From: Monoplex corrugatus | Taxonomy: Eukaryota; Mollusca; Gastropoda; Littorinimorpha; Ranellidae | DNA: 64,000 nt | NCBI GenBank assembly: GCA_030674185.1 | Contig: JAPXFY010000015.1 | Location: 25,999,543-26,063,542, forward strand | Direction: 5' to 3' | Shown: positions 20,301 to 30,997 of the stretch, in pieces | Layout: each line of letters starts with the position of its first letter | Numbering within the stretch: the stretch's first letter is position 1 | Notes under the pieces: generated by a model | What the model was told of the DNA's origin: nothing | Databases searched by the model: none | What the model saw: the letters and a program-made list of their open reading frames with translations, nothing else | Translations under genes and position numbers: made by a program

Positions 20301-21793
20301 TATTCTATTAATGCAAATGGTACAAACGGTTATCATCATTACGGATGTTGCATTTTAATATACGGCCGTTTAGCCATATTCTATTCATGCAAATGGTAGA
20401 AACGGTTATCATCATTACGGATGTTGCATTTTAATATACAACCGTTTAGCCATATTCTATTCATGCAAATGGTACAAACGGTTATCATCATTACGGATGT
20501 TGCATTTTAATATACAGCCGTTTAGCCATATTCTATTCATGCAAATGGTACAAACGGTTATCATCATTACGGATGTTGCATTTTAATATACAGCCGTTTC
20601 AGCCATTTCTATTCATGCAAATGGTAGAAACGGTTATCATCATTACGGATGTTGCATTTTAATATACAACCGTTTAGCCATATTCTATTCATGCAAATGG
20701 TACAAACGGTTATCATCATTACGGATGTTGCATTTTAATATACAGCCGTTTAGCCATATTCTATTAATGCAAATGGTAAAACGGTTATCATCATTACGGA
20801 TGTTGCATTTTAATATACGGCCGTTTAGCCATATTCTATTCATGCAAATGGTAAAACGGTTATCATCATTACGGATGTTGCATTTTAATATACAACCGTT
20901 TAGCCATATTCTATTCATGCAAATGGTACAAACGGTTATCATCATTACGGATGTTGCATTTTAATATACAGCCGTTTAGCCATATTCTATTCATGCAAAT
21001 GGTACAAACGGTTATCATCATTACGGATGTTGCATTTTAATATACGGCCGTTTAGCCATATTCTATTATGCAAATGGTAGAAACGGTTATCATCATTACG
21101 GATGTTGCATTTTAATATACAACCGTTTAGCCATATTCTATTCATGCAAATGGTTAGAAACGGTTATCATCATTACGGATGTTGCATTTTAATATACAGC
21201 CGTTTAGCCATATTCTATTCATGCAAATGGTACAAACGGTTATCATCATTACGGATGTTGCATTTTAATATACAGCCGTTCAGCCATTTCTATTCATGCA
21301 AATGGTACAAACGGTTATCATCATTACGGATGTTGCATTTTAATATACAACCGTTCAGCCATTTCTATTCATGCAAATGGTACAAACGGTTATCATCATT
21401 ACGGATGTTGCATTTTAATATACAACCGTTCAGCCATTTCTATTCATGCAAATGGTACAAACGGTTATCATCATTACGGATGTTGCATTTTAATATACAG
21501 CCGTTTAGCCATATTCTATTCATGCAAATGGTACAAACGGTTATCATCATTACGGATGTTGCATTTTAATATACAGCCGTTCAGCCATATTCTATTCATG
21601 CAAATGGTACAAACGGTTATCATCATTACGGATGTTGCATTTTAATATACAGCCGTTCAGCCATATTCTATTAATGCAAGTGGTACAAACGGTTATCATC
21701 ATTACGGATGTTGCATTTTAATATACAGCCGTTCAGCCATATTCTATTAATGCAAATGGTACAAACGGTTATCATCATTACGGTTGTTGCACT
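20301..21793 (+). repeat. 76-bp satellite array, about 19-20 units
   Basis: The unit runs 'tgcaaatggtacaaacggtt' + 'atcatcattacggatgttgc' + 'attttaatatacagccgttt' + 'agccatattctattca'. Units differ at a few sites (acag/acgg/acaa ccg; agccatattc/agccatttc; tattca/tattaa). These variants define local sub-blocks. Because 76 is not a multiple of 3, the open frames read here are artefacts of periodicity. Confidence 0.97.
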
Positions 21794-21933
21794 TTAATTC
21801 TTTGACTTCCGCGCTCTATCCTGCAGGAAGCTGGTCGATAGGATGAGGAAGTCAAAGAGTTAAATTCTTGCTCTGCTGTCATAGTTAACAAAGCAGGATG
21901 TTGCTGGACAGGATGCAGGAGTCAAAGGGTTAA
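21794..21933. mobile_element. TTAA MITE copy M3, inserted in a satellite unit
   Basis: TTAA at 21794-21797 and at 21930-21933 flank a 132-bp insert. The satellite unit has 'gcattttaatatacagcc' at this spot. Here it reads 'gcactTTAA' [insert] 'TTAAtacaaagcc', so the array sequence resumes in register. The insert carries the diagnostic 'ctttgacttccgcg', 'ctgcaggaagctgg' and 'gagtcaaaggg'. This fixes both element ends and TTAA as the duplicated target. Confidence 0.9.
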
Positions 21934-22320
21934 TACAAAGCCATTCAGCCATATTCTATTGGCATTTTGGAATTATCAATCTCTGACACCGACAGACTTT
22001 CATACATGTCAGCCGAAGCCCTGGAATATGAGACTATCTGATAGGCATCTGCAGGTCTTTACCACAGGGCTTACATCCACACACAAGGACGCTGGGCACA
22101 GTGGTGGCCGTCCTTTCTTGCAGATAGTCCCTGATGGCAGTCTAATGGTGGCAACGTCCGTTCGCTGGCTCAAGAAGTGAATGGCTGTGTAAGCTTGGGG
22201 TTCTTCTCCTGGCTCTGCTTGGCTGATCATTCTTTTCAGTCCAGAGTTTTGTGGTTTTTGATAGAATCGTGGTGGTGAGCGTGTTTTCCTTTGGGGGACA
22301 TTCTTTCTCTCTCTGTTCTT
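21934..22320. other. Last satellite half-unit, then unassigned sequence
   Basis: 21934-21957 completes the satellite unit ('ccattcagccatattctatt'). The rest shows no repeat. A 73-codon open frame (21959-22180) has no recognised domain. Confidence 0.4.
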
Positions 22321-22321
22321 T

Positions 22322-22383
<62 letters not shown>

Positions 22384-22537
22384 GGACAGAGTGGTTAACG
22401 CCAGGGGCATGTCCTTAGATTATGTGCGCGAATGCATTGATATGTGTACTTAATTTTTTTTCTCCCTTGTTGAAGTTTTATATGTTTTGAAGCGGTTATT
22501 GCCCTGATCTGTCTCTACGCAGTCGGCTGGCTTCTCT

Positions 22538-22604
<67 letters not shown>
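22321..22604. repeat. (CT)n tracts bracketing a repeat C fragment
   Basis: (CT)n at 22321-22380 and 22534-22604 enclose a minus-strand piece of repeat C (22381-22533: 'gacagagtggttaacgccag', 'cgcgaatgcattgata', 'ctacgcagtcggctggc'). A G-run follows at 22623-22635. Confidence 0.9.
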
Positions 22605-22608
<4 letters not shown>

Positions 22609-22832
22609 GTGTGTGTGTGCAGAGGGGGGGGGGGGTCTCCTTATCTTCTAACAGACCTCTGCTCAAAATAACTGATGAAAGAAGGGATGCAGTAAGATGG
22701 AATTTCAACCAAAAACCAACTCAGTGGTGTCCACCATGTGCGTGTGTACGGGGATGGGGAAGGGGGTGGAGGGTCACATGTGTTTGTCCATCTATATGTA
22801 AGGCATTTTCCAGTGTATATAGACAGAACACA

Positions 22833-22833
22833 C

Positions 22834-22925
<92 letters not shown>
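22833..22925. repeat. (AC)n microsatellite
   Basis: AC repeat with a single phase break at 22880. A short A-run follows. Confidence 0.97.
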
Positions 22926-22927
<2 letters not shown>

Positions 22928-23505
22928 CAAAAAAAAATAGTTCAAAGGTCCGAGAAACTTATTACCCGTGAACGTCGAGGCTTCCTTGGGCTGTTTCAAC
23001 CCATTTAAAAGTCATAACCACACAATGACTAGTACAACATGTCTTTGTTGTCATCTTAAAAGACACACCTCCCTTGTCCCCTCCACTCCAAAAAAGTATA
23101 GAAAGAAAATCTTGTCAGCGGACAATCCTCATGCGTATGCTGATAACATCTTTCATGATAAGTTTTTATTTGCATCACATGAGAATGTTGTTGTAGCCAT
23201 CAGCACTTTTTGAGAAAGTGGGTGTGAACAGCTCTTTCTTAGGAACTGCTGGCAATATTCAACATATATTTTCACCGTGTGAGAGTACCATAATCTTAAA
23301 CACACGTCAATTTTTCTTTCAACCGAAACTTCTTCAAAATGACAGTCAACTTGAGAAAAACAAAAACCAGATAGTTTGTAATATTCTTATCTAAGGGGAG
23401 AACGTTAGAATGGCTTGATCATCTTATCATTCGCACCATTCATATGTTAAATGATACGTTTGCTCTTCTGTGTCTTTAATTAATGGTTTGCTTCCAACCC
23501 AAAAT
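22926..23505. other. No gene recognised
   Basis: AT-rich unique-looking sequence. Short open frames lack recognised motifs. Confidence 0.4.
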
Positions 23506-23607
23506 TTAACCCTTGTGACTCCCCAACCTATCCAAACATTTGAAACGCTTGGACAGCGCGGGAGCTAAAAGGTTGAAATCATGCGGGTACAGGGCGCGGG
23601 AAGTTAA
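23506..23607. mobile_element. Degenerate TTAA MITE copy M4
   Basis: 'TTAACCCTTGTGACTCCCCAA' at the left and 'gggcgcgggaagTTAA' at the right, with inner 'cgcgggagctaaaaggttg'. Eroded but in the expected order. Confidence 0.55.
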
Positions 23608-23788
23608 TAAGTTGGATTCAGCGAAGAGGAAATCATTATTGTCCCAACTTCTCTCTTCTCTGTCCGTCTTTATGACTTTGATCTCACGCCGCACATCTCG
23701 GTTCCTCAACACACGACCAATCACAAGTTCATTCAGCCCAGATCCCTTAGGCACAAAGCCCATGGTAGCTAGCGATGTCAAGTCGCCT

Positions 23789-24282
23789 TTTTGTTATTGT
23801 TATTTAAAGCCCAGCCGAATGAATAGAGCCATATCAGGGCTATAACCGCTTCAAAACTTACAAAACTTCAACAGGAAGGAAAAAAGGAAAAGAAAATTAA
23901 GTACACATATCAATGCATTCGCGTACACAATCTAAGGACATGCCCCTGACGTTGATCATTCTGTCCAATTTATCGCACTGGGGATTTAAAAAACACCTGA
24001 ATACAAATATAAGCATACATAAGGACACCAAAACATATATAAAAACAGGCATAAATTACCTAAAACTGCTTCCGCATATCTCACCTCACTAGAGCCAAAA
24101 TTGCACATAATACATGTACCCAATTATCAATCGTCAGAAAAAGTACGTAAGACTTTATCGAATACATACAGGTGAATGGACCAGCAAGGCAGAAAATGAT
24201 AGGAAGAAATTACAGAAAGCAAATGAACAAGGCAGAAACAAAGAGAGTGACAGAAAAGAGGAAATTTCCTCAAGTGTGGAAA
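23789..24282 (+). repeat. Repeat C, copy 3
   Basis: From 'ttgttatttaaagcccagcc' to 'agaggaaatttcctcaag'. It has the full block order but lacks the 'gagcccccggcat' end. A 106-codon open frame over its right end is not conserved in other copies. Confidence 0.8.
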
Positions 24283-24549
24283 CGATAGAACCGACAGACA
24301 GTAAGGTCACCACCACCAGACCAAGGCATGAGGGGTCACAGAGATTGGAGCAATTTCTTGATGCTCTGGTGGTTGATGATTTCATGATGACGGGGTTGAT
24401 GATTATGATGCTATTTAATTCCATCAAAAATTGACAACGCGTAATTAGTACTTTTTGCTTATTTTATATAATACATCCAGGCGTCAACCAGGTTTGAGAG
24501 ATACAGACATCTGTAGTGTTATCAGGAACTTTCAGCAACATCTGCAAAA

Positions 24550-24743
24550 GGCGCATCCGTAAAGTGGATGAGACTCAACCGTGTTAGTCCCAACCTTCCA
24601 AATGGTCCTATAGCACGTTCAGCTCTGGACGAAAACCGACCTGGGCCCAAAATTCCCATGACAATTCTTTGGGAGCTGATGGGGTCCGAACCCAGGTTCT
24701 TCCACTCAATAGTCTGTTGCGCAAACCACCTCGCCACAATGAC
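24550..24743 (-). mobile_element. tRNA-derived SINE, copy 1
   Basis: Read on the minus strand, the head has an A-box-like 'tggcgaggtggtttgcgc' and a B box 'gggttcggacccc' 40 bp later. The body follows with 'cagagctgaacgtgctatag' and 'gagtctcatcc'. The copy at 29678-29872 shares head and body. A tRNA-derived head of this spacing is the standard SINE signature. Confidence 0.75.
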
Positions 24744-25290
24744 TTTTTAACTTAACTTTCGGTTTATATTGTGGCCTCAAATTTTGGTGACAAGGGGAGT
24801 GGTCATCTAATGCAATAGTGACCTTGAAATGGGCCACATCCTGCAGGTGGATCCTTCTGGTTTGATTAGACCTTCAATATAGTTAGCAAGTTAAAAATAA
24901 ACACCCAAGGGTGCGGATGGGACCTAGAGCACCAATGCTTCGACACTCTCCGGACAATCACCTCCCTAGTTCCCGTGCCACCCGATAGCCATTTCATCAA
25001 GCAAAGGTGGTGCTATCCATGCGTTGCATGACCCAATCGGACCCAGTCATCAGTCACCTTGTTTACAAACCGATGACAAACCCCAGGACATAGCCACACA
25101 ACGCACACCAACCAGGTCCAGCCCAGCCTCCGAACCAAAAGAGAATGGAAGACCACTATCTCGCCCCACTCAAGGCCTTCATCTGTCTGTCGGGCAGCTA
25201 ACCCTACCACCAACTCTCATCGCTACCAGCTCCTTTACCCTTTATAAATCTATCTGAACACTTGCCTGATATTCTAGCTGACACAACTTT
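24744..25290. other. No gene recognised
   Basis: Mixed, somewhat GC-richer sequence. No domain is recognised in the 66-77 codon open frames. Confidence 0.35.
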
Positions 25291-25298
25291 GCGCTCTC

Positions 25299-25353
<55 letters not shown>

Positions 25354-25442
25354 TATGGAAACAAAAAGACACAGACACATAGACAGAGAGAATAAGAGTG
25401 TGTGTATATGCGTGTGTGCGTGCGTGCGTGCGTGTATGTGTG

Positions 25443-25503
<61 letters not shown>

Positions 25504-25516
25504 CGTGTGTGTGTGT
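25291..25516. repeat. (CT)n and (GT)n microsatellites
   Basis: (CT)n at 25305-25350, a 50-bp spacer, then GT-rich with CG steps and pure (GT)n to about 25516. Confidence 0.95.
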
Positions 25517-26315
25517 TCGCAAGTGGTTGATCTGAATATTTCCTGTAATAAGTGGAGGAAAAATCCTTTTTTCCGAGTAAACAATAAAAGGCACGATGCT
25601 GAAAAGGGACAATCGGATTTTACCAGATTGAGAAGATTTGGGCAGGTGGGGGAGGGGTAGATAAAACACTTTGTTAGAAGTTGCATTGAGTACGCAGCCT
25701 CGGCAAAGCCTTATTTGTAAGCCTACACCGCACAAAGACTTAAATCAACATGCAAACCTCACAGTCATCCGAAGCTCCATTTTACAAAACCTACCGTCTG
25801 AAACCCCACACCCACTGTTTGGTCACGTCAGCTGCGGGAGACGATCCCTCCAGCAATGTGGCTTTCCTGGGTGATGTGAAGATGAGGTCTTTGTCTACGG
25901 GGAAAAGTGAACAAGATTCCTGCCTGTACCCCCTTGCTCTGTGGGTCGCCCTCCCCGACTCTGTCTTACATGGTTAGTTTGCTCGCCACAAAGAACCTGA
26001 CCAGCTGAGCCAACAGAAATAACAGCCGACAATCCGATTTCTTTTCAGAGGAAGTTATCATCTTGCCTGTTGTGGAATACAAGTCAGCGACTTGAGCGAG
26101 TGAAACGTGCACACTAGATGAGTGTTTGGATGATGAAGATGTGATGCTGAGGGACGCCTGGGGATTTCGCCGGATCAGCAGGGGATTAAGGGAGAAATGG
26201 AATGCCAGCTCCTCTTTCTGTCACGGGAGGACTATCGTAAAGCAGTATACTCTCGCTTCGATAATGAGAAAGATTAGAGTTATTAGCCAAGTATCTCTGT
26301 GCTACGTTATGCTAT
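25517..26315. other. No gene recognised
   Basis: The least repetitive stretch of this part. Overlapping open frames of 67-75 codons (25671-25977) have mixed composition but no known domain. I cannot call a gene. Confidence 0.35.
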
Positions 26316-26317
26316 GC

Positions 26318-26410
26318 AGTGGTGTGGTGTGGTGTGGTGTGGTGTGGTGTGGTGTGGTGTGGTGTGGTGTGTGTGCTCTGTGTGAGTGTGTGTGTGTGCG
26401 TGTGTGTGTG

Positions 26411-26451
<41 letters not shown>

Positions 26452-26508
26452 GTGTGTATATGTATTATAGTATGTAGTATGTATGTATGTATGTATGTAT
26501 GTATGTAT
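26318..26508. repeat. (GGTGT)n, (GT)n and (GTAT)n block
   Basis: Ten or so GGTGT pentamers (26318-26370) pass into GT (26371-26458) and then (GTAT)n (26480-26508). Confidence 0.95.
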
Positions 26509-27288
26509 TTCAGATCTATACTTATATTGGTAAATGTCCCCTAACCTCATGGTCATTTTCTGATTTTAAAAAAGTAATAAACGCCCCCATTTTTTCGGCT
26601 TTGCATAGATATCATTTTAATACGTTTTTTTTACAAAGCGTAAATATAAAACACATATTACATGATAATAACAAGAACGTCACAGCAACTGCAACATACG
26701 AAATGAAATGTCTCATACTGTAAATGGATAAATAAATATATAAATAAATAAATAGGTCTGAATGAATGTATAAATATTTACAAGTGGAAACGGATATCTG
26801 CATAATTAACATTATTAACAGCCACAAATCTTGAAAAGATAAACAGACACAAACATGGAAACACCTTAAAAGTTGTTATTTATAATGCCCACTGATAGTG
26901 TGTGTGTTACAAATAAACAAATAATTGAATGAGTTTCAGTTGTAGTTAATGGCAAGTATGGCAGCGTTTTCATTTCAAAATCGAGTGAGTTGTTCGTATC
27001 GAGAATTTTGCACCGGATGTCCATCAATCATTACCGTCACGTCACTCACACTGTGCTTTAAAATAACTTTAACCAAAATTGTACGATAAACGTTTAATTA
27101 CCCGTCAATTTCACACAAACAAATTTCAGACAAGAAGGCCCATTATTTCACCCCTGTCACTTCGTCTGGTCATTTCTTTATTATTATTTTTTTTTTTTTT
27201 TTTTTTTTTGCGGAGGGGGGTGTTAGTTGTTTGTCTTTGTCTTGTGTGTTTTGTTTTGTTTTGTTTTGTTGTTTTGTTTTTGTTTAAT
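26509..27288. other. No gene recognised
   Basis: AT-rich, with an (AAAT)-like patch at 26725-26755, a T-run at 27186-27210 and (TTTTG)n at 27250-27280. No coding sequence is recognised. Confidence 0.4.
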
Positions 27289-27430
27289 CATCATCATCAT
27301 CATGTGCCCTGCCGCATGCAGTTGGCGATCATGGTCCTCCATATGAATCTATCCTTTGTCACTGCAAGTACTTCTCCCACCCTGTCTTCGTCCACTACGT
27401 AAGTCCGTCCAATATTTTCTGCCAGGGGAC
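27289..27430 (-). mobile_element. RTE-type LINE 3' end fragment
   Basis: The minus strand ends '...atgcggcagggcacatgatg' + (ATG)n. Inward it has 'gtggacgaagacagggtggg' and 'ggacggacttac', matching 5395-5520. Only the last ~140 bp is present. The tail is longer than at 5520. Confidence 0.75.
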
Positions 27431-27584
27431 TACCTGGACCTGGTGCTCTTTTGTTCTATGGTATTCCGATTTTTCCCGTATGTCAGTTTACACGATGATT
27501 TGCCCCAACTGTACAAGCGGCATGTTGCTGCACAGGCTGGTTACTCCGTCTGTCTATGGGGGTCCTGCATGCTGGGTGTTTTCA

Positions 27585-28010
27585 GCTTTCCATATGCCAC
27601 CAGACACTGACATGATCACAAGATCTTTAACGTGCATAGCCGATGCTCTGCGGATTTAGTTTTAGTTTCAGTTTCTGAAGATGACGTCTCCGCGTTCGGA
27701 ATGAATTCCATGTGCACTAACACCACAGGCGCCATGTGCATGGCGGTGATCATGGCACAAACCTCAAGCCCACACATAAACCCATGAGCTGGCCAGGTCC
27801 TGAGGTCCTACCTAGCCTATGTTTTTACCTAATCTATATCTTATACTGGTACTGTATCAGCCTATCATTGGTTACACGAAATTGATATGTGTATCTGTGT
27901 ATCTTATCTTCAAAAATGGCACAAGTTCAAACCTTGCTCAGGGAACGTTATGTACACCCTTCAGTCGTACACACACGAAGCGGGTTGAGGCGGAAAACGT
28001 TCTCGTTTAC
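27585..28010 (+). repeat. Repeat F and associated fragments
   Basis: 'tttagtttcagtttctgaag', 'atgacgtctccgcgttcgga' and 'atgaattccatgtgcactaa' (27656-27720) match, reversed, 38530-38632 and 54745-54830. Nearby 'aagatctttaacgtgcat' and 'cacacacgaagcgggttgag' resemble widespread molluscan repeat pieces (recollection, unverified). Confidence 0.5.
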
Positions 28011-28089
28011 TAAGGAGAAATCACAGTTGAGACATTGTCCCAATGTCAAACACACGCAATTTATACATCAAATAGTCGTATGCATATTC

Positions 28090-28300
28090 ACATCACACCA
28101 CACACAAACACATACCCACAAACACATACACACACACACACGCACGCACGCACGCACGCACGCACCACACACACACACACACACACACTAATATCACTTA
28201 TAGTGAAAAGACGTTAAATCAAGCAACGAACGAACGAACACACACACACACACACACACTCACACACACACGCACGCACGCACGCACGCACTCAACAAGC
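28090..28300. repeat. (CA)n with an embedded 50-bp LINE/SINE tail
   Basis: CA/CG-rich repeats at 28090-28188 and 28236-28295 flank 'taatatcacttatagtgaaa' + 'agacgttaaatcaagcaacg' + (aacg)n at 28189-28238. The insert is the terminal 50 bp of the I-like LINE at 17484, on the plus strand here. Confidence 0.85.
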
Positions 28301-28499
28301 ACGAACTGCCATAACTGCCAGTGAAACCCTTTAAATAACGCTGGCAAACACAACAAACCAATTCCAACAGAGAAAATAATGGCACTGCTCATGACCGGCG
28401 AAGTTTCAAATGCCCGAATAATCCACGCTCATACACGTTGACACATGTATGATAAACGCGATAAACAGAGTTATCCCACTTTCGTCTAGAAGTGGCGTC

Positions 28500-29400
28500 C
28501 ATTCCACAATGCAAGGCAACACTCACGGGAAGCACCAAGGTGTACACAAGTGACATAGTTTCATGACTGGCTCAGACCGCACGTTTCTCCATTCTGAGCC
28601 ATCCAGAGAAGACTGCAGTGTTCCTACAGCGAGATGCGCCATACATGAGCAGCGGGTTATCAAACCGTTCAAATTTTTTACTCTGCCACGTTGAACCTGC
28701 AAATCTCTGTACGTGTCCCGCGAGATAAAAAGCTCGAGAGTTTCCTTGTTATGCGTGTCTACCCAGTCCTGTTTGAGGGTTTTTAATACTATATCCGACG
28801 GCATATTTGCATTATGCTGTCGTGGGTAAAGGGGTGGAAGCCCAAAGTAAGAGGAAGTCTTTGTGACTGTTAATTAGAACCACGGCGTTTTCCTTAGTTC
28901 GTATCTCCATTCGAGCAAAGAGCGAAGGAGCGTAGATCGTGACGAGGGCTTTATGTTCAGAGCTGGAACCCCCACACCTAGTGTCTAGCTTAGGTTTTAT
29001 TTCATTCAGCGGTCGGTTTGCCAACAGCCACTCAAACATCTGTACCCCCAGAGCATGACACGCTTAATGAGATGGCGTGCAGTGGAAGAAAAGACATTTT
29101 TGTCCAGCCACTTAGACAAGTTAAACGTTGATTCAGCCAGTAGTGAGGCCCGAACAAGTCCACCCTGACTTCCCTTTCATACTCATTGAAATCATGAGTG
29201 GCTGCCTTTATTCGCTTATTTTTCTTTCCCAGGAAAGCTCTTGCAGTCTGTGAGTTAGTCTCAAAGGATTGTTGAGAATCTTTCGTGCGACCTTTGTGTA
29301 TTCATAAGATGTTGAAGTATAATCTTTTGTGACGGTTTTGTGAAACGCCAACGCAGTGTTACCATGAATAGTTGTCCGTACACACTATGTATTTCCACTT
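28500..29400 (-). pseudogene. Decayed coding-like stretch, family unknown
   Basis: Read on the minus strand, protein-like segments lie end to end in different frames. From 5' to 3' they are: 'HKTVTKDYTSTSYEYTKVAR' (about 29350-29280), 'FNEYEREVRVDLFGPHYWL', 'SKWLDKNVFSSTARHLIKRV', then 'MFEWLLANRPLNEIKPKLDT' (from 29039, 75 codons) and a 93-codon frame ending at 28523. Mixed composition without simple repeats suggests an old gene or transposase broken by indels. I do not recognise the family. Chance frames remain possible. Confidence 0.3.
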
Positions 29401-29677
29401 CTGAACAGAGCATTGGGGAAAAAAAAGACCTGACCCGCTTAGCCAGTAACGATTATCCAGCATATGAAATGGCTAAATATAAATCACTGGCTGAATGCTA
29501 AGCAAGAAACCACACATAAGATACTGATGTCATTATTATCACTGACTCCGAAAACTGAAGAAGTATGCGGGCTTGATTCTACATCTTTTCGGTTGGCTGG
29601 TTGATTGGCTGAGCTCGCTTGTTTTTGTTTTGTTTTTGTATTTTAAGACATAAGTAATTTTGAGCAACGCCCTCAAT

Positions 29678-29872
29678 GATGCAACTATAAAGAGGATGAG
29701 ACTCGACTCATGTGGTTTCTGTTTTCCCAAAGAGACCATTACACGCTCAGCTCTGGATAAGAGCTAGTCTGTGCAGAAAATCCGACAGATTTTTTTTTTT
29801 TTACCGATCGGGGTTCGAACTCACAAATTCCCGGTCAGTAGTTTGCTGCGGAACCACTTCACCATGGTGACT
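29678..29872 (-). mobile_element. tRNA-derived SINE, copy 2
   Basis: Minus-strand head 'accatggtgaagtggttccg' (A-box type) and 'gagttcgaaccccgat' (B box), a T/A homopolymer, then 'agagctgagcgtgtaatggt' and 'gactcgagtctcatcc'-like body. Same family and orientation as 24550-24743. Confidence 0.75.
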
Positions 29873-29935
29873 GGTTTTCTGTTGGCCGCTTTCTGAAATC
29901 GTAGGCCTACATCGAAAAATAGAAAGACAAATAGG

Positions 29936-29978
29936 TAGACAGACAGACAGATTGATAGATAGATTAACAGATAGATTT

Positions 29979-30035
<57 letters not shown>

Positions 30036-30057
30036 TCAGACAGACAGACAGACAATC

Positions 30058-30104
<47 letters not shown>

Positions 30105-30108
30105 AGAA
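29936..30108. repeat. (GATA)n microsatellite
   Basis: TAGA/CAGA tetranucleotides with several phase breaks. Confidence 0.95.
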
Positions 30109-30479
30109 TGACCGCCAGGAGGCAGAATTTTCGAAACGTATGATAACTGACAACTCCGTTTCTCAGACTGACAAATTAAACGAACAGAACGTTGGAACTA
30201 AGAAACGTATTGCTGCGCAATGGCGCCAGATAGCAAAGGGATGTCCTAGGCCTGCCTGTTGAGAAAACTTGACGTCACAAAGATCTGAAAGTCCACTACG
30301 ATACTCTTCACGCATCACAAAGCCCAACATTTTCTGCGTCACTGCTCGTTAAGGGGCAAATTATTCTGACAAAATGAGAACAAATGACATGGCTCGAGCT
30401 AGCCAACCCATAATTTTCCTAACTCACAATGTCCAAGTGGAACATTACAAGGACGGTCGCTCCGTGGCTGGTAAAAAAG

Positions 30480-30965
30480 GGGGTGGGGTGGGGGTGGGGG
30501 GAACCATGACTTCGGGCTGATTGACTAAACGCTGTCAAGTGTATCCTGTTTCTCAAAAGAGTTCACAAATATTTCCGCTGACGACCATCAGGTCTCGCAA
30601 AAGGAGGGGTCAAAAGGAATTCACGTCACAAGATCATCCACCTGCATTCACCAGCAAACAATCGCATCAATCTCTCTGGGGCCAAAAAGACGTGCGCGCC
30701 CCAGGGGCCACCCGACTAATTAAACGGCGGGTGCCCCCAAATAAACGGGTATCGGGCGTCTCTCTTCTACAGTGAGTGACAGATTTCATCCTTGGGTTGA
30801 TCATGTCTGACTTTCGCCCTCTTCGCGCATGCTTCGTTGCCCCTTCCGCCTCGTTTCCGGAGAAGAAAAGAAGGATGGCTGCCGAGAGAGGTTCTCCATC
30901 ACGGTCAGACAGTATAACGCATCAGAAATGTCTTCGCACTAGAACTATCCCTGGTAATTTTTCTG
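30480..30965 (+). promoter_or_regulatory. Candidate CpG-containing promoter and first exon
   Basis: A repeat-free, GC-richer patch with clustered CpGs at 30680-30900. Motif-like sites seen: 'cttcgcgcatgcttcg' (NRF1-like core, 30819), 'tttccgg' (ETS-like, 30854) and 'aaggatggctgcc' (YY1-like, over an ATG). An ATG at 30875 in good Kozak context (A at -3, G at +4) opens 26 codons to 'cctg|gtaattt' at 30953/30954, a possible splice donor. This is inference only; no downstream exon is recognised. Confidence 0.3.
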
Positions 30966-30997
30966 TCAGCCTGTTAAGCTGCAGTGACTGTTGATGT

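Noticed and set aside
20685..20945. 86-codon frame with repeated 'NGCILKCNIRNDDNR'
   Set aside because: It is translation of the 76-bp satellite. Unit length is not a multiple of 3 and small indels keep the frame open by chance.
26318..26370. (GGTGT)n as telomere-like sequence
   Set aside because: The pentamer is not a known animal telomere unit and grades into (GT)n, so it is an ordinary microsatellite.
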